A stretch of DNA of 64,000 nt from Roridomyces roridus (lineage: Eukaryota; Basidiomycota; Agaricomycetes; Agaricales; Mycenaceae). Each line of letters starts with the position of its first letter. Position 1 is the first letter of the stretch. The stretch spans positions 2,046,001 to 2,110,000 of the forward strand of contig JARKIF010000003.1 in NCBI GenBank assembly GCA_029378245.1. Reading direction: 5' to 3'. The notes beneath the pieces were generated by a model. The model made no database searches and was not told the origin of the DNA. It was given only the letters and a program-made list of their open reading frames with translations. Positions 1-11,757 of this stretch are shown here, one piece after another. Made by a program: the position numbers and the translations under genes.

Positions 1-515
1 CTGTGCTGGGAGAAACGCACGGTATCTGCAATGAACAGATGCATCTTCCCCGAGTGCTCTATGACATCTTGCTTTAGACGCGCAGAAATGAGCTCTCGGT
101 CGATCTCCGCCGCGTCGAATTCGCCCTCGGCTGAGTTGCATGAGAAAAATAAAAAGTTTGCAGGAAACAACGCACCAAGCCCCTCCTTGACGCTGTCCAA
201 GTACAACTTGGCCAGTCGCAGTCGCTTCTCCGCGGGTGTCTCGTTCTCGTCCTCGCTTCCACTTGCACCAGGGTCGACGTCGACGTCCGCCGTGAGGTCG
301 AGGTCATCTATATCCCCGCCCTCGTTGTCCGTGCGGTCCGAGTCGAGCTCTTCATCCGCTTGCCGTTTCTTGGTTTTCTTGGTCGGCGCAGGAGCAGTCT
401 GCTTCTTGGACGACCCATCTTTTCCGCGTGCAAACTTTTTGGATGGACCTGCTGGGCCTGATTCAGAGCGTTTCCGTTTTCGAGGTTTGGATGAGGTGAA
501 GAATGCGTCGGGCAT
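1..515 (-). CDS. RRP9: Rrp9 (U3 snoRNP 55K WD-repeat protein), N-terminal part
   Basis: Rrp9 binds the box C/D U3 snoRNA in the small-subunit processome, in the nucleolus, for 18S rRNA maturation. The ATG at 513-515 begins MPDAFFTSSKPRKRKR. A basic and acidic disordered stretch follows, then the family's helical segment just before the WD40 propeller (EKRLRLAKLYLDSVKEGL, then AAEIDRELISARLKQDV). A 45-nt intron at 131-175 (donor GTGCGT, acceptor ACTCAG) is proposed because removing it joins EGL to AEGEF as in the family; it is also open, so intron retention cannot be excluded. The gene runs off the left edge, so the propeller is not visible. The family call rests on the segment before the propeller. 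Confidence 0.82.
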   Translation of the reverse strand, partial: MPDAFFTSSKPRKRKRSESGPAGPSKKFARGKDGSSKKQTAPAPTKKTKKRQADEELDSDRTDNEGGDIDDLDLTADVDVDPGASGSEDENETPAEKRLRLAKLYLDSVKEGLGALFPANFLFFSCNSAEGEFDAAEIDRELISARLKQDVIEHSGKMHLFIADTVRFSQH

Positions 516-723
516 TTGACGCAACGCAAATTTTTGGAAGAGGAAGGAGGTGTCTGATGGGATCATACCCACCATCATTCTCCAAGTATTTCTCAAAGAC
601 CCTGTCGTTCTGAATTCTCTACCTTGCCGTTCATGCTCGTTTACGGTGAGGTCGTGTATATTAGATAAACCAGCATGTTGCAGATATTTTACACCACCAT
701 TTAATTAAACAACATTCCTCTAC

Positions 724-2530
724 TCAGTCACTCTTCTTCGTAGGCGGCATGCTCATCCGCTTCCCCTGAGGCGGCGGGGGCGTGCCCATAGTGAAGCCCT
801 GGCCAGGAAGAGGCGTGGGAGGGAACACTCCATACTGCGGAGTCCCTGGTGCACTCGGCGAGTCCCCATTGAATCTCGGAGACGAAATGCCCAGACCCGC
901 GGCATTCCCAATGCTCGCAGCGCGCCCACTGTTGTGACCCAAGCCGCTACTCGACCGTGCACTCATGGGCGGAGGCCCAAATCCTGGCGTGCCGGGTTGT
1001 GAGGCGCCATTGTTGCCTGCGTAAGGCGAGAATGGGCTGGCGGGCGGGAAGCTGGAACTGACAGGCGTGCCGAAAGGAGAGCTACTACCAAAGGCAGGGG
1101 ATCCTGGTGTACCCTCCATGACCCAACCATTACCCTGGGGAATGAGACGCCCAGATTTGGGACGTGCGCGAAGCGAAGCACCGGAGAATTTGCTGCGCAG
1201 AGCTGACGCCGAAGCGACAGGCGTGGGCGTGATTTCCGAGTCGGGGTCGCCCACGACTGCTTCCACAGCAGCGGTGGTAATCCGAACAGCGTAGCCCATA
1301 CAAGTGAAAACCCCGCCAATGACGCCAACACAGCTGGGGAGATGTGAATATAACATCCAAACCAGGTATTGAAAGAACAAACCGGATAATCAACTGAATA
1401 AAGCTGGTTGTCCGCTGGTGAATCGTCAAGCTCATGGGATCCATATCAAATTTGAAGAAGATCCCAGGCGTCCCGCTGTGGTGGCTGAGCACACGAGTAT
1501 AGTGGGTCACACTGTACTGATTCGTGTGGAGAGGAGCAGAGCGGGGCGGGACGTAGGTGGTGGGCACGACGTGCAGGAAATATTGGTATGCAACGAAGGC
1601 TAAGCCATGGATTATAAATCTGATAATAGCAAAGGGAGAGGAAGACGCACGCTCATGGGCCACCTCGAAAGAGTTGTCGAGAGGCTGGACGATATCGGGG
1701 AAATAAGGGCCAAAAGAAAACTCAGTGATGACGTGGGAGAGATTCATCACTGGGGAAATCATTACGAATAGCACAAGAAAGAAGCTGTCCACGTACGCTT
1801 GTGGTCGACGTGTTCGTGCGACGCGTAGCCGTGGCCGAGGGTTGTGATGTGCAAGTTAGCAGTCACTTTCTTGACTTCGAGCTGTCCGGAGACTCTGCAT
1901 CCACGCGCGTCGGGCTCATGCTTGTAACGGGGCATGTATGGGGTCGAGTCCCATTGGAGGATGGAGGAGAAGAGACCACGCGACTTGCGCGATTGGGCAA
2001 TAGCCTGGCGTACAGAGAGTGCAGCGGCGTGCTCCCTAACACCACGGATGAATATATGGAACAAATGGACAAGAAAATAACGCACTTGAGCGAGGTTGCT
2101 TGCCCAACGTCAAAGCGCGTTCCATCGCGACGGAGCCCGGACCTGCTGAGGAACAGACGGTCCCCAATAGCGTCCCTGAGATCGACACTGATAACTGCTC
2201 GGCGTCACCGATGTGATAAAAATATGCAAAGAGACGAAACGCACACGAGCAGGGCATAGCAACGACGAGGTCGACGTTGATATTCATGAAACTGCTCTCC
2301 CTGGTGTCGACGCTGAACTCGTGGTCCGGCCAGCCAAAGATGTATTCGCCAATATCGTTGAGCATAAGAATAAATGTGACCAAGGCGACGAAGACGGTCA
2401 GAAAACCGCGCGAATCTGAACGGGCCTTGTACGTCGAGGGGAGTTTGGGGAAGGCATCGAACTGAGCGAGGGGAGTCGGGACCGCAGCGTCCAGCTTGTC
2501 GAGGATACTGCCTTCACCTTCGACAGACAT
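724..2530 (-). CDS. ERV41: Erv41/ERGIC2-type COPII cargo receptor
   Basis: Erv41 pairs with Erv46 and cycles between ER and Golgi in COPII/COPI vesicles. The first ATG is at 2528-2530 (MSVEGEGSILDKLDA). The N-terminus carries the family's cytosolic segment and first membrane helix (residues about 38-58, GFLTVFVALVTFILMLND). The lumenal domain follows (EVKKVTANLHITTLGHGY; HVITEFSFGPYFP), then the signature GIFFKFDMDPMSLTIHQRTT and the second helix (LVGVIGGVFTCMGYAVRI). The cytosolic tail is unusually long, Pro/Gly/Ser-rich, and ends KRMSMPPTKKSD. At least five short introns are needed. The gene lies head-to-tail upstream of RRP9 on the same strand. The tail is unlike the short yeast tail and may be lineage-specific. 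Confidence 0.88.
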
Positions 2531-2768
2531 GGTCGGAGCCAAGAAATTTAGGGATACGTGTCAGGTATCACGAGATTCGGAGAAACGTAGGTTCTTCTCC
2601 AGTCGGAGCTATTCCACGAATGTATGCTGGCCGGAAGGAAAACCGAGTAGCCCCAGGCTGAACGGGGGCTCGAAAATAAAGCAGAGGGTCGCGGTGAAGA
2701 GCAAAATACGATGCCGCAGATATGCCGATGCCAATTCCTTGGCGGACCCCGTTCAATCAGTAAATAAG

Positions 2769-2848
2769 TACAAAGTATCTACGCCGATCTACGGTTCAGG
2801 GCCCCAAATACAAAGTATCTACGCCTCTCTGCGGTTCAGGGCCCCAAT
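2769..2848. repeat. 40-bp tandem duplication at helicase 3' end
   Basis: Two adjacent 40-bp units (2769-2808 and 2809-2848) are nearly identical. Each starts tacaaagtatctacgcc and ends ggttcagggccccaa. The stop codon of the DHX33-like gene (2819-2821) lies inside the second unit, so the last codons and the start of the 3' UTR are repeat-derived. Confidence 0.95.
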
Positions 2849-5215
2849 CGTCGCAAAGAAACTTTTATTTATGGACGAGACCCCGCGAGCATATATCTGG
2901 TTTGTGTACACGAGCTCGTCGTACATTATGGCAGGCACTTTGACGTCTGCCATGGACGAACTCGGGTGGATCTTGACGACCTGAGAGCTAGTTAGGCACG
3001 AAAAAAAGGGTTGTGCAGATAAATACATACCGCTTGCCCGATAGTCTGTTTGTAGCTGCCATCAGGCGTGATAAGCGCCGTGTTCTGCGAAAGGCCATAT
3101 GCCAGACTCAGAAGCACGGGCTCCTCACGTTCTCCACAACTCACCCGCCAGTCGATACCCTCCCGGTCACAACGCTGCTGCAGCTGCTTCCTGATGGATG
3201 CCGCTTCACGTAACGTGCGTTCGTTGACAAAGTGCGCCAACGCCCACTCTTTACGCGCGCTGCGAGAAATTTTATCCACCTTCTCGTCCTCATCCGAGCC
3301 ACCGACAGCCTGATAAGCACGCGAAGCATTGAGGACTGTCAAGTGGTCACCCGCAGGATGTATAAATTTCCGTCGGGCATCTGCGATCGCCGTGCGCTTG
3401 TCCGCAACATCAACAAAGAGCGTAGAGGATGCTTCAAGGACAGAGATAATATCAAGCACCTCTGCTGTACACGCGTGCTCCTTGGAGGCAATGAGCGCGC
3501 GAGCATGAACGGGATTGAGAGGGAAAGCGGCCATTTTCCGCCCAATAGGCGTAAGTTCACGATGCGAGTCGAGCGCTCCAAGGATGAAAAGTGTCCTTAA
3601 GGCCGAGCTAACGGTGTCAACGTCCGGAGCATCCATGAGATCGAGCTCCTGGATGTCTTGACCAAGGCAAAGCAACTGCAGGATGCTCTGTGTGAGATTG
3701 CAACGCAGTATTTCGGGCTCTGCCGTGGGCGCCATTGCGGTAAACGCCTCCTCGGTGTACAACCGATAGCAATATCCCGGTCCTTCACGCCCGGCACGCC
3801 CGGCGCGTTGCATCGCACTCGACTTGGTGATGTCGCGTGTGAGCAGCGTTTCAAATCCGCCACCCGCGCTCCCAGTAAGGAAACGGTTCTCCTTGCTCTT
3901 GCCCGTGTCAATGACATATCGCACACCCGGGATTGTAATCGACGTTTCAGCAATGTTGGTGGCAAGAATGCACTTGCGAACACCGCGAGGTGCCGGGATT
4001 GAGATTGCTTTTGTCGCGTTGGTTTGCAGCGCGGCATAGATCGGTACCACGAGCACAGTGGAATGATTGGGAGGGAGTTGGTTTGCGAGGCGTTCGATGG
4101 ACTTTTGGAGGCTTTCAATATCCTCCTGGCCGGGGAGGAATATAAGGACATCTCCCGGGGGTTGATCAACGTGGATCTGGAAGAAGGTCCGCATGGCAGC
4201 GTCAACATAGTCTGTTTGTCCTTGCACGCAATGGTGTATCTTGACGGGATGCTGCCGCCCCTTGACGTAGATAATTTTCGCACTGAAAGAATTGAGTTGA
4301 GAGGATAAATGAGTTCAAAAAACCAACTTGTAGAAAAAGTCGCTGAATTTCTCAGCATCAAGCGTCGCACTCATGATTACGACCTTGAGTGGATTGCCTT
4401 CCTTCCGTTTCCCCTTGCCGTCCGTCCCACCGTTCCGCGCCTTGAGAATGCGTTTCAGATTGGCAAGCAGTAAATCCGTCCGTAGTGTCCTCTCGTGTGC
4501 TTCGTCCACGATAATGACCTTGTACCGACTGAGCAGTGGGTCGCCTAGCAGCTCCTGTGTGAGCATCCCATCCGTCATATAACGTATACGTGTGTCTGGT
4601 CCGCAAACATCGTCGAATCGGACTGCATATCCGACAAGCCCGCCAAGGGGCGTGCCTTGCTCTGATGACACGCGCTGAGCCAGGGATATGGCGGCGACTT
4701 TCCGCGGCTGCGTGATACCAATCATGCCCGAGTCTGCGAGCCCTGCTTCGAGCAGATATTGCGGGATTTCTATGCACGATGAAAATCAGGGCAAGGAAAT
4801 GGACCGCATGAACGCACGAGTTGTCTTCCCTGAGCCCGTCTCCCCGAGCAAAACAGTAACGTCGTGCTCCCTGATTTCTCTAACCAAGGCCTCCTTGCCT
4901 ACTCACCGTTAGCATGCAAGATGTCTGCGCCGCGTGCTACTCACCTTTGGCAATCGGTAGCTGCCGTCGTTGCTCCTGCAGTACGTCCAATGCATTTGCT
5001 AGGCGCTGCTTTTTTCGGGGCGGAGTGCTCTGCGCTTGCGGCTGCTTTGTGTAGTTGGTGGCATTGGTATTGCCAGTCAACGGTCGTTTCTTGCGGCCAT
5101 TCAAGTTGTCGTCGCTGTTGACCTCGACGTAGGCCGGCTTCTTCTTCTTGGGATGCGGTTTACTTGACTTTGCGGGGGAGTTGAAGAGCGGGATTTTCTT
5201 CGCGAGGATGGACAT
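2819..5215 (-). CDS. DHR2: DEAH-box RNA helicase, DHX33/Dhr2 type
   Basis: ATP-dependent RNA helicase of the DEAH/RHA family. The human relative DHX33 and yeast Dhr2 act in nucleolar ribosome production. The ATG at 5213-5215 opens a Lys/Ser-rich N-terminus, then ANALDVLQEQRRQLPIAKG before the helicase core. Motif I GETGSGKTTQ is completed across an intron. ITQPRKVAA, VDEAHERT, SATLD, the TNIAETSITIPG segment and motif VI QRAGRAGREGPGYCYRLY all follow. The HA2/OB region ends HPSSSMADVKVPAIMYDELVY. That order and the C-terminal wording fit DHX33/Dhr2 better than Prp43/DHX15. Several introns are needed. The protein stops soon after the OB fold, where DHX33 continues, and the stop lies in a tandem duplication. 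Confidence 0.88.
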
Positions 5216-5341
5216 GGGAGTTGTGAGAGCATGAAAAAAGTTTCAAGACTGAATTGGAACTTCCATCAATCTCCGAAGCGCGCGCCTCTTACAATCTCAG
5301 CATGTCGGGCTGTGGACACCGACCTTCCTCTTCCTCCAACG

Positions 5342-7923
5342 ATGGAAAACGACGCGTTTTCGAGGCTCGCAATTCTCATGGAGGAGCAAACACGGCTCCT
5401 CCGACGTATGGATGAGCGTCAAGCTGCTGCTGGTATGATAAACGGACTAGGGTCATTCCAGTACTTAAGCGTCCAGACTTGACCGCGCAGCCAATACCTC
5501 AAGTTCCTGCTACAAGCAATAGCACATGGGGCGCTCTGCTTCGGTCTCGCGTTGCAGAAGCGATACAACCAAAGGTCGAGCGGTGGCGTAGTGGCTTGGA
5601 TGCCCTCCTCGTTTTCGTGAGTCCAACTTTATGTGTAGTTTTCTTTTGATTCATATTTTTACCAGCTGGGTCTATTTTCTAGCATCGTCACTGCCTTCCT
5701 CGTTGATTCTATTAATGCACTGCAGCCAGACGAGGTTGCTCGGACGAACGAGCTGTTGATGAACCTCACCGAAATTGTGATACAGCTCAATACAGGTGCT
5801 GCATTGGATTTCCCTGCTCCAGTTCCGTTCGCCCCCGATCCTGTCAATGTCCGACTCAATTCTTACTGGTTTATTTCGCTCATCCTCAGCGTATGTTGCG
5901 AGTATTCTACTTGAACACTTTTTCTGATTTGAAGTAGCTGTCTGTGGCCGCCCTCGCCGTCGCCTGCCGCAGTTTCCTGAACATGGTGTTGCTTAGCGGC
6001 CATGTCAAGGCAGTCGACCGCCTAATTGATATCAACAGGCGGTGGAAGCGCGTAGAGAAAATTCTGGGTCCTGCAACCGAAGTCGTTCCCCAACTGCTCA
6101 TCATCCCCGTCATCCTCTTTTTGGTTGGCCTCCTTGACAATGTTTTCTCTTCCGTCCTCGTGCTACCGGTGTTGCCTATTCCTATCACCGTGGCCTGCGC
6201 ATTGTCCCTGTTCTTCATCACAGGGCTAGTGGGATTCCTCGCTTTTGCGCTATGGGACGCCATCCTCAGGCCCCATGATTCGCCTTTCCCGTCCACTCTT
6301 GCGCGAGTCACCAGCAGCATTCTCCCCATCACCCAACGTGCTGAATCCTGGTTGCGGCGCAATGTGCCGATGCCCTCCACCTACCACGAGGTTGTCCAGG
6401 CGACATACGATGACCATACCCTGGATCAAGCGGCTGCTGCCCTCCTTGGGGTGCTCAAATCGGCCTATGTTGTCGAAACAGAATCGGGCGCCACGCTGAT
6501 TCATCTTCTCTCGCCCGAAGCGAGCCGGCGCTGCAACCACACCGCTGCCCGTGTCGTTGTCGAGCTCTCGTACATATTTCGTCCCAGTCCCCCGGGCGGC
6601 CGCTTTCACCATGATTACCTCCTCGATCCGCTCACCCTGGCAGCGAGGAGATCGGTCTCGTTTCGGCCGCTAGTAACACTGTGGCGCTCTGCATATATCA
6701 AAGCGTTGGCTGTCATAATCGATGTCTTTCCCGACAAAGACTATCCACCTGTGATGGCCATACTTGGTTCGAACTACATGCTGCCGCGTGTGGGAGGAGC
6801 GCGCAATAGACGCTACGAAGAGACGCGGGACCTCCTCCTCGATATCTTCTTCGACTTTTTTGCCATGAATTCTGCTGAGGCTGCGCTCCCGCCTTCCGTG
6901 GTGCGGTTATTTGAGCCACGCTTCATCTCACCGCAGCATGTGCTCGCTCTGACACGGTTCCTGGTGGAAAGCGACCAAGAAGAGCGCGCGCTGAGCCTTG
7001 TAGCACTGCTCATGGCTGCAAAGACCCCTTCACTTGTCCTCGCCCTCGCGCATAAGCGGATTTTGGACGAGTCTGGAATCATATGGGATTTGACCGAGGC
7101 GCTAACAGAGGGGTACATTGTCATCAAGTCGGTCCTTGCCGGCGTGGATCCGGCTGATGCCAATGACAGCTTGCTCATGGCGGATTTATGCTCGGCGTGT
7201 GTTCTTGGCGTCAAGCGGTGTGTTGAACGGCTTCAGCCCTGCCTACTCAATTCGCCTTGGGCACTTCGGACTTTGGAAGCAGCGTTGTTCCGATTCCCGC
7301 ACGCTGAAGCGGCTGCGGCCCTTACTGAACTCATGGCAGAGTTTTCTGATAGTGTACATCCCGGCAGAGAGAGCCATCGCATTCCTCGTCCTCCGGCCCT
7401 CCGAGACAACCGCAGCCTTTTACCGGAGTCAAGTCGTTGGAACGATCTCACCGACAACTTTGTTCTCAGCGCCGAATTTGACGACGAAGACGGTGGACCA
7501 TCATTGGCCGATCTCGAGAAATATCCCCAGGGCCGAACGAATCATCGCTCTTCATCTGCATCGGCAGCCACGCCTTCTGTCATCCAGCAGATCCCCCAAC
7601 GATTTAGTTGGGCAACGGGCCAGGACGACGTTGATGCGCAACTGCGTTCATCTTCGCCCTTGCAGCCTCCGTTCCCGATCTATCGACGCAACGTAAACCC
7701 AGCGATGGGCGAGCCAAGTACACCCCGATTGACTTATGGGCTTGCAGACGCACCGGCTGGCTTATCCGCTACCCCTGCTCAATGGGATGAGAATGATTCT
7801 AATGGTGGTCTTGACGAGGTAGCTCGCAGATCCGCACTTCGACGGAGTAGTGCAATCACCGCGAATGTGGGCACCAACAGATCGCCTCGAAGTTCTAATC
7901 ATGATGCTGACGGAGGAGAATAA
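5342..7923 (+). CDS. DUF6535 four-helix membrane protein
   Basis: DUF6535 proteins form a large, functionally uncharacterised family in agaricomycetes. The ATG at 5342 gives MENDAFSRLAIL and a charged helix. Exon 2 holds WGALLRSRVAEAIQPKVERW, and four membrane helices follow: GLFSSIVTAFLVDSI; YWFISLILSLSVAALAVA; QLLIIPVILFLVGLLDNVF; ITVACALSLFFITGLVGFLA. The long cytosolic part is helical, and the last 150 residues are Ser/Pro-rich and disordered. Introns are most likely 5433-5476 (the least certain), one near 5617-5665 and one near 5891-5938. The last exon is open to the stop at 7921-7923. It is transcribed divergently from the helicase across only 126 bp. No catalytic motif was seen. Confidence 0.8.
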
Positions 7924-8128
7924 AATTTCCTGGTTGGGATAAAAGCGTAGTGGTGTTGTCGTGTGTTTGTCGGACTCATTTTGAGCTATGGACCCGGATT
8001 CCTTCATGTACAGCAGATACTTTCCAGATGGGTTCCAGGAGGATTCAGAGAATGAATATCAAGACGATGATTCTGATCACGATTGGAGATGATATTAGTA
8101 CACGACAAGTATTTCCACAGTTCTTGAA

Positions 8129-9983
8129 TTAATCCTTGCGAGAGTGACGCCCCTTCCCGACGCTGATGAATCCGAGGAGCATGAGCATGCCGAGCATGGC
8201 CAGGGTGGCTGACATCCCGACGAGACCAGCGCCGACGGGGCTGATCATGGGCTGGTGCTGATATCCAACGCTCTCGGCCGCAAAGACAGTCGATCTCTCG
8301 GCCAATCCCTGGCGCTCAACGAGTCCGTCGCGTCTGGACACATGTCCCGTGGCCGCAGCCTTTGTCAAAGCGGCGCATCCACGATCCTGGGTATTGTTGC
8401 ATGCGGCACACCAAGCCGAGGTGGAAGGGATAAGGGCCGGAGTGACAAAGTTGATGAGATCAGTCAGCGGCACGTCGTGCGTCTGCCCGAGGAAGTTGTA
8501 CGTCGTAAAGTCGGCTTCGTCGGTGCCGTTCTTGAACTTGAGACGTAGCACGGCGTCTCCTCCTCCAGCGGGCTGGCGCACCTCCAAGACCACGGCGGCG
8601 GCGTAGTTGACTGTATTTTTGTAAGAATATATCCTGCTTGCAGCAACTTCTCGAGAGACAAACCTATGTTGGCAAGCCTGGGATTTTGCTGTGCGGCTCC
8701 AGTCATATTGAAAAGACTCAGGAAGGGTTTGTAAGCGAGGGATTGGTATGCGATCTTGAGAGGATTGCTCGCGTTGGCGATGGCTTGGAGTTCTTGAATG
8801 ATGACCGGCAGAATGGTCCGTCCAGCAATGTTTCCGATGCCGTTCAGCTGCGCGGAAGTGAAAACACCGTGTTCGTGATAGTTGGCCAAGGCCCGGACTT
8901 GTTGGAGGAACGTACGAGGAAGACGGTGGGCGAAAGTGGCCTAAAACGATCAAATCAGTTTCCAACGGCGAGAACGGACGGGAAGGAGGCGCGGACATTG
9001 TGGATGCTATGATTGGATCAGTACTCCAATGGGGAGCGAAAAAAAAAATCGCACGATTGCACATTGACGTAGTCAAAGACGTTATAAATGTTCACAAGGG
9101 TAACCGGGCGACCATCGAGGAAAGGGGGGAGCAGGGACAAAAAGTGGGCGCTTTCATTCGCCTTCTGGAGGAACTCTGGCGAGTTGTAGAACGCCAGGGT
9201 CGCCGCGTCGAAAGTCTAACCGTCAGGATATTAGAATGTGATCAGTTCGGAGCAGGACGGTGTTACCGCGCAATTGGTGTACCCCTCGAGCGAGACGTCG
9301 TTCGCGGGCTCAACGGACTCGACTGTTCCATCCGTTAACCCATGCATGCGAACGATACTTGCTCAACTTACTCGGGACATACTGATATCCACCCAAGGCC
9401 CCTTCAACTGTGGTCCCATTCGCGAGAGTGGTCGTAAAGGAGGGGGTGGCGGGGAACAATCCTTGAAGAAGGGCGACAGCAGAGTCGTATATCACACCAA
9501 GCTCGCCCCCAGCGTCGGCGCGGACGTGCTGAAAGATGTCAGAGTCACATCAAACAAATAACAGTACACACAACACTCACGATCTGGGTCTGGTCGAACA
9601 AATCAGCGGCGATACCAGGAATGAACAATGGCGAGTGAGAGTCCAGATATTTTGCCCGAAGCTGCTGGCCAAGTTGGAACTCTTGGACCTATTATCAAAA
9701 TATCAGCAATTTGCTGAAAAATTTCGGTGCTGTCTTACGGTCCCAAGCGGAGTAATGGACGTGAGACTGGCAGTGTACGTGAGGGGGTCCTGGTAGAATC
9801 CTTGCAGAGAATGTGAGTATGTAGCTGCGTCCAGTCGCCTCCCATATACCTTCACGATCGCCGTGCCTTTGAACAAATCCATGAGCAGCATCCTAATGTT
9901 TGAAATTGAACGCATTACCTGGTCAGAATCATGACGCCCATGAGAGTACCATCGTTGCTGGGAGTGGTCCTACCGTTGGACAT
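8129..9983 (-). CDS. Histidine-phosphatase (clade 2) family protein, C-terminal anchor
   Basis: Resembles fungal histidine acid phosphatase/phosphoglycerate-mutase-like proteins. The ATG at 9981-9983 gives MSNGRTTPSNDGTLMGVMIL. Splicing then yields LTRHGDREGFYQDPLTY, so the phosphate-binding RHGxR is present. It is carried by a 17-nt microexon (9850-9866) between introns 9801-9849 and 9867-9918. Further conserved blocks are SITPLGTVQEFQLGQQLR, IYDSAVALLQGLFP and NYAAAVVLEVRQP. The position where the family usually has the proton-donor His-Asp pair reads AYQSLAYKPFLSLFNMTG, so the pair is absent there. One hydrophobic segment (GLVGMSATLAMLGMLMLLGF) lies near the C-terminus, and no signal peptide was seen in this start. 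Activity is uncertain. Confidence 0.75.
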
Positions 9984-11117
9984 GTTGGTTCCGGGAGGAT
10001 GAGGAGTTGAGTCGTTTCTTGCGCCTCTTTATGGGTCTGCAGTTCAACTGCATGTGATGAAGCAGCGACATGTATTCTTTTGGAGATGTGCCTCAGTCTG
10101 ACTCTAGCGCCAGGGGCAACTAATCCCAGCATTCTACCGTTCAGCAGGTGTCAAGGACGTCGTAGTCTGGCAGGAAGACGTCACCGCGGTTCATTGAGAA
10201 TGAACTTTGAAGAGATGTACGAACCCCTTCGGTAAGATAATGAAACCGGTGCGGGGGATGGGACACCTGGATGGGAAGCTATGTGGACCGCGATGCGCCA
10301 ACCGTTGAATCCGTTGAATCTCTTGCCGCAGAAAGATATTCTCGTGCGAATGTCGGACGAAATAGACCTAATTTCGCGGGGCCCTATGCCAAGCCAAGCC
10401 AAACCGCGCTCACCAAAGAGCGAGGTACGAATGACTTTACTGCACTGGCCGGTCCAGGCTCGCCAAGTCCAACTAGATGGTTATCAGATCCGTCTCGAAC
10501 GTTTGAACAACTTGTGATGTCGCGCTTCCGAGAGACGGTTATCCCGCCCGAGCCTGTAGTTCCTGGATCCGCGGCAGTAGTTCAATTCTTGGATTAACCG
10601 GTGTCCCAGTCGAGGAACTGGGTACCCAATTGCGGCATAGCACCCGTTCAAACCGAATGCGGACTCTAACACTTTCCATTTTTGCTCCGCTTCGCGAAAC
10701 AAAAAGTTGCAGACCCTGTGAAGCGCCGGCCGGGCCATGGCGCGAAAACAGACAGCTTGAAAGAGTGTCGCCATATAATTTACCCAGTGGGGATTGGATT
10801 AGCTTGAAGAGGCCAAGCTTGGGTGAATGTACGCGAGACAAGTGTGCCTGTAGCGCATGGTGCGATGCTGGAATGAACGTTGACAATAAGCGCTCCGTAA
10901 GGCGGCGGTAAAGGGAGACCCTGAGCGATATGTGCTTTTGTAATCCGCCACATGAAGGATAGTCTTCATATAGAATAGAAGTTTGAGCAGACTCGGGGTG
11001 TTGGTTGAAAGAAAGATGTTGATCCGACGGATCAAAACATACCATCATCATGGACCGAGCCGCCATCTTAGCAAAAGTTCCAGGGCTGTACTAGGCCGCC
11101 TTCCAGGTTATCCACGA

Positions 11118-11313
11118 ATGACGGAGTCTCCTTTGGACCAGGCTGCCATCGACAAGGCTAGCGCAGAGTTCGGCGTTCCTCCCGACGAGATTCGTGAAAC
11201 CGCCATCTTCATTTCGCACTAGTTCAACTACATCCGGGCCAACCCTGACGGTGCCACTCAAGAGATGCCGGACGATGAAATCCGAGTATTTCAAGGATAC
11301 CTACCTAAGGCTT
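11118..11313 (+). pseudogene. Short ORF broken by one internal stop
   Basis: From the ATG at 11118 the frame reads MTESPLDQAAIDKASAEFG and continues as a soluble, acidic sequence to FISH. It meets TAG at 11220-11222, then stays open for 29 more codons (FNYIRANPDGATQEMPDDEI) to a second TAG at 11311-11313. Composition is the same on both sides of the stop, as expected of one former reading frame. No family was recognised and no intron removing the stop was found. It could instead be part of an unrecognised multi-exon gene. Confidence 0.35.
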
Positions 11314-11661
11314 AGTATGAGAATATCCAGTATGTCTTTTCACTTTCATTTATTTTCAAGCTATTCTGTCGCGTCGACCGGCGGAAGGACGACGGCTGTT
11401 GCAAGCGGGTCGGGCTCCAGGAAGAGGGCGGCTTTGTAGAGTGGTGTTGACCACGAGTCGGAGTCGAAGAGGATGAAGAAGACCGAGGCTAAGACGGAAG
11501 CCCAAGCAGAACAAAAAGTAGTACTGGTAGAGTGTAGTTTCTCAAATCGTTGAATGGGTTGATCAAATTGTACTTCCAATTCTATCCGCAAATGACTACC
11601 CATTTTATAAGGCTCTGGATTGTTAGACGAAGAAGATAAAATATAATGTCCTAATTAGGAC

Positions 11662-11691
11662 AAAAGCGTAGTGGTGCTGTCGTGTGTTTGT
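11662..11691 (+). repeat. 30-bp copy of the sequence after the DUF6535 gene
   Basis: The stretch aaaagcgtagtggtgctgtc and the next 10 bp match 7941-7970 with one difference. The upstream context is also alike: a GA-rich run then taaaat at 7909-7926 and 11626-11642. This suggests a decayed duplicate of the DUF6535 3' flank or a small dispersed repeat. Confidence 0.5.
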
Positions 11692-11757
11692 GGGACATTC
11701 ATGTACAATACATTGACTCTCTACAACACATCGGGTATAATACACCCGTCTTTCATT

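Larger units (their letters stand above)
9984..11757. other. Gene-poor interval
   Basis: No confident gene was found in 1.8 kb. Both strands have only moderate-length frames with weak, charged, low-conservation translations: a 175-codon minus frame at 10539-11066 and a 108-codon plus frame at 10271-10597. Short coiled-coil-like stretches on the minus strand near 10300-10340 could be remains of a gene. 11118-11313 holds a broken ORF, described separately. 11662-11691 repeats 30 bp found just after the DUF6535 stop (7941-7970). Confidence 0.6.

Noticed and set aside
2769..2848. CRISPR-like or satellite array
   Set aside because: Only two units with no spacers; a simple tandem duplication.
10539..11066. 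175-codon minus ORF as a gene
   Set aside because: No recognisable domain and no supporting exon structure on either side; kept as gene-poor sequence.
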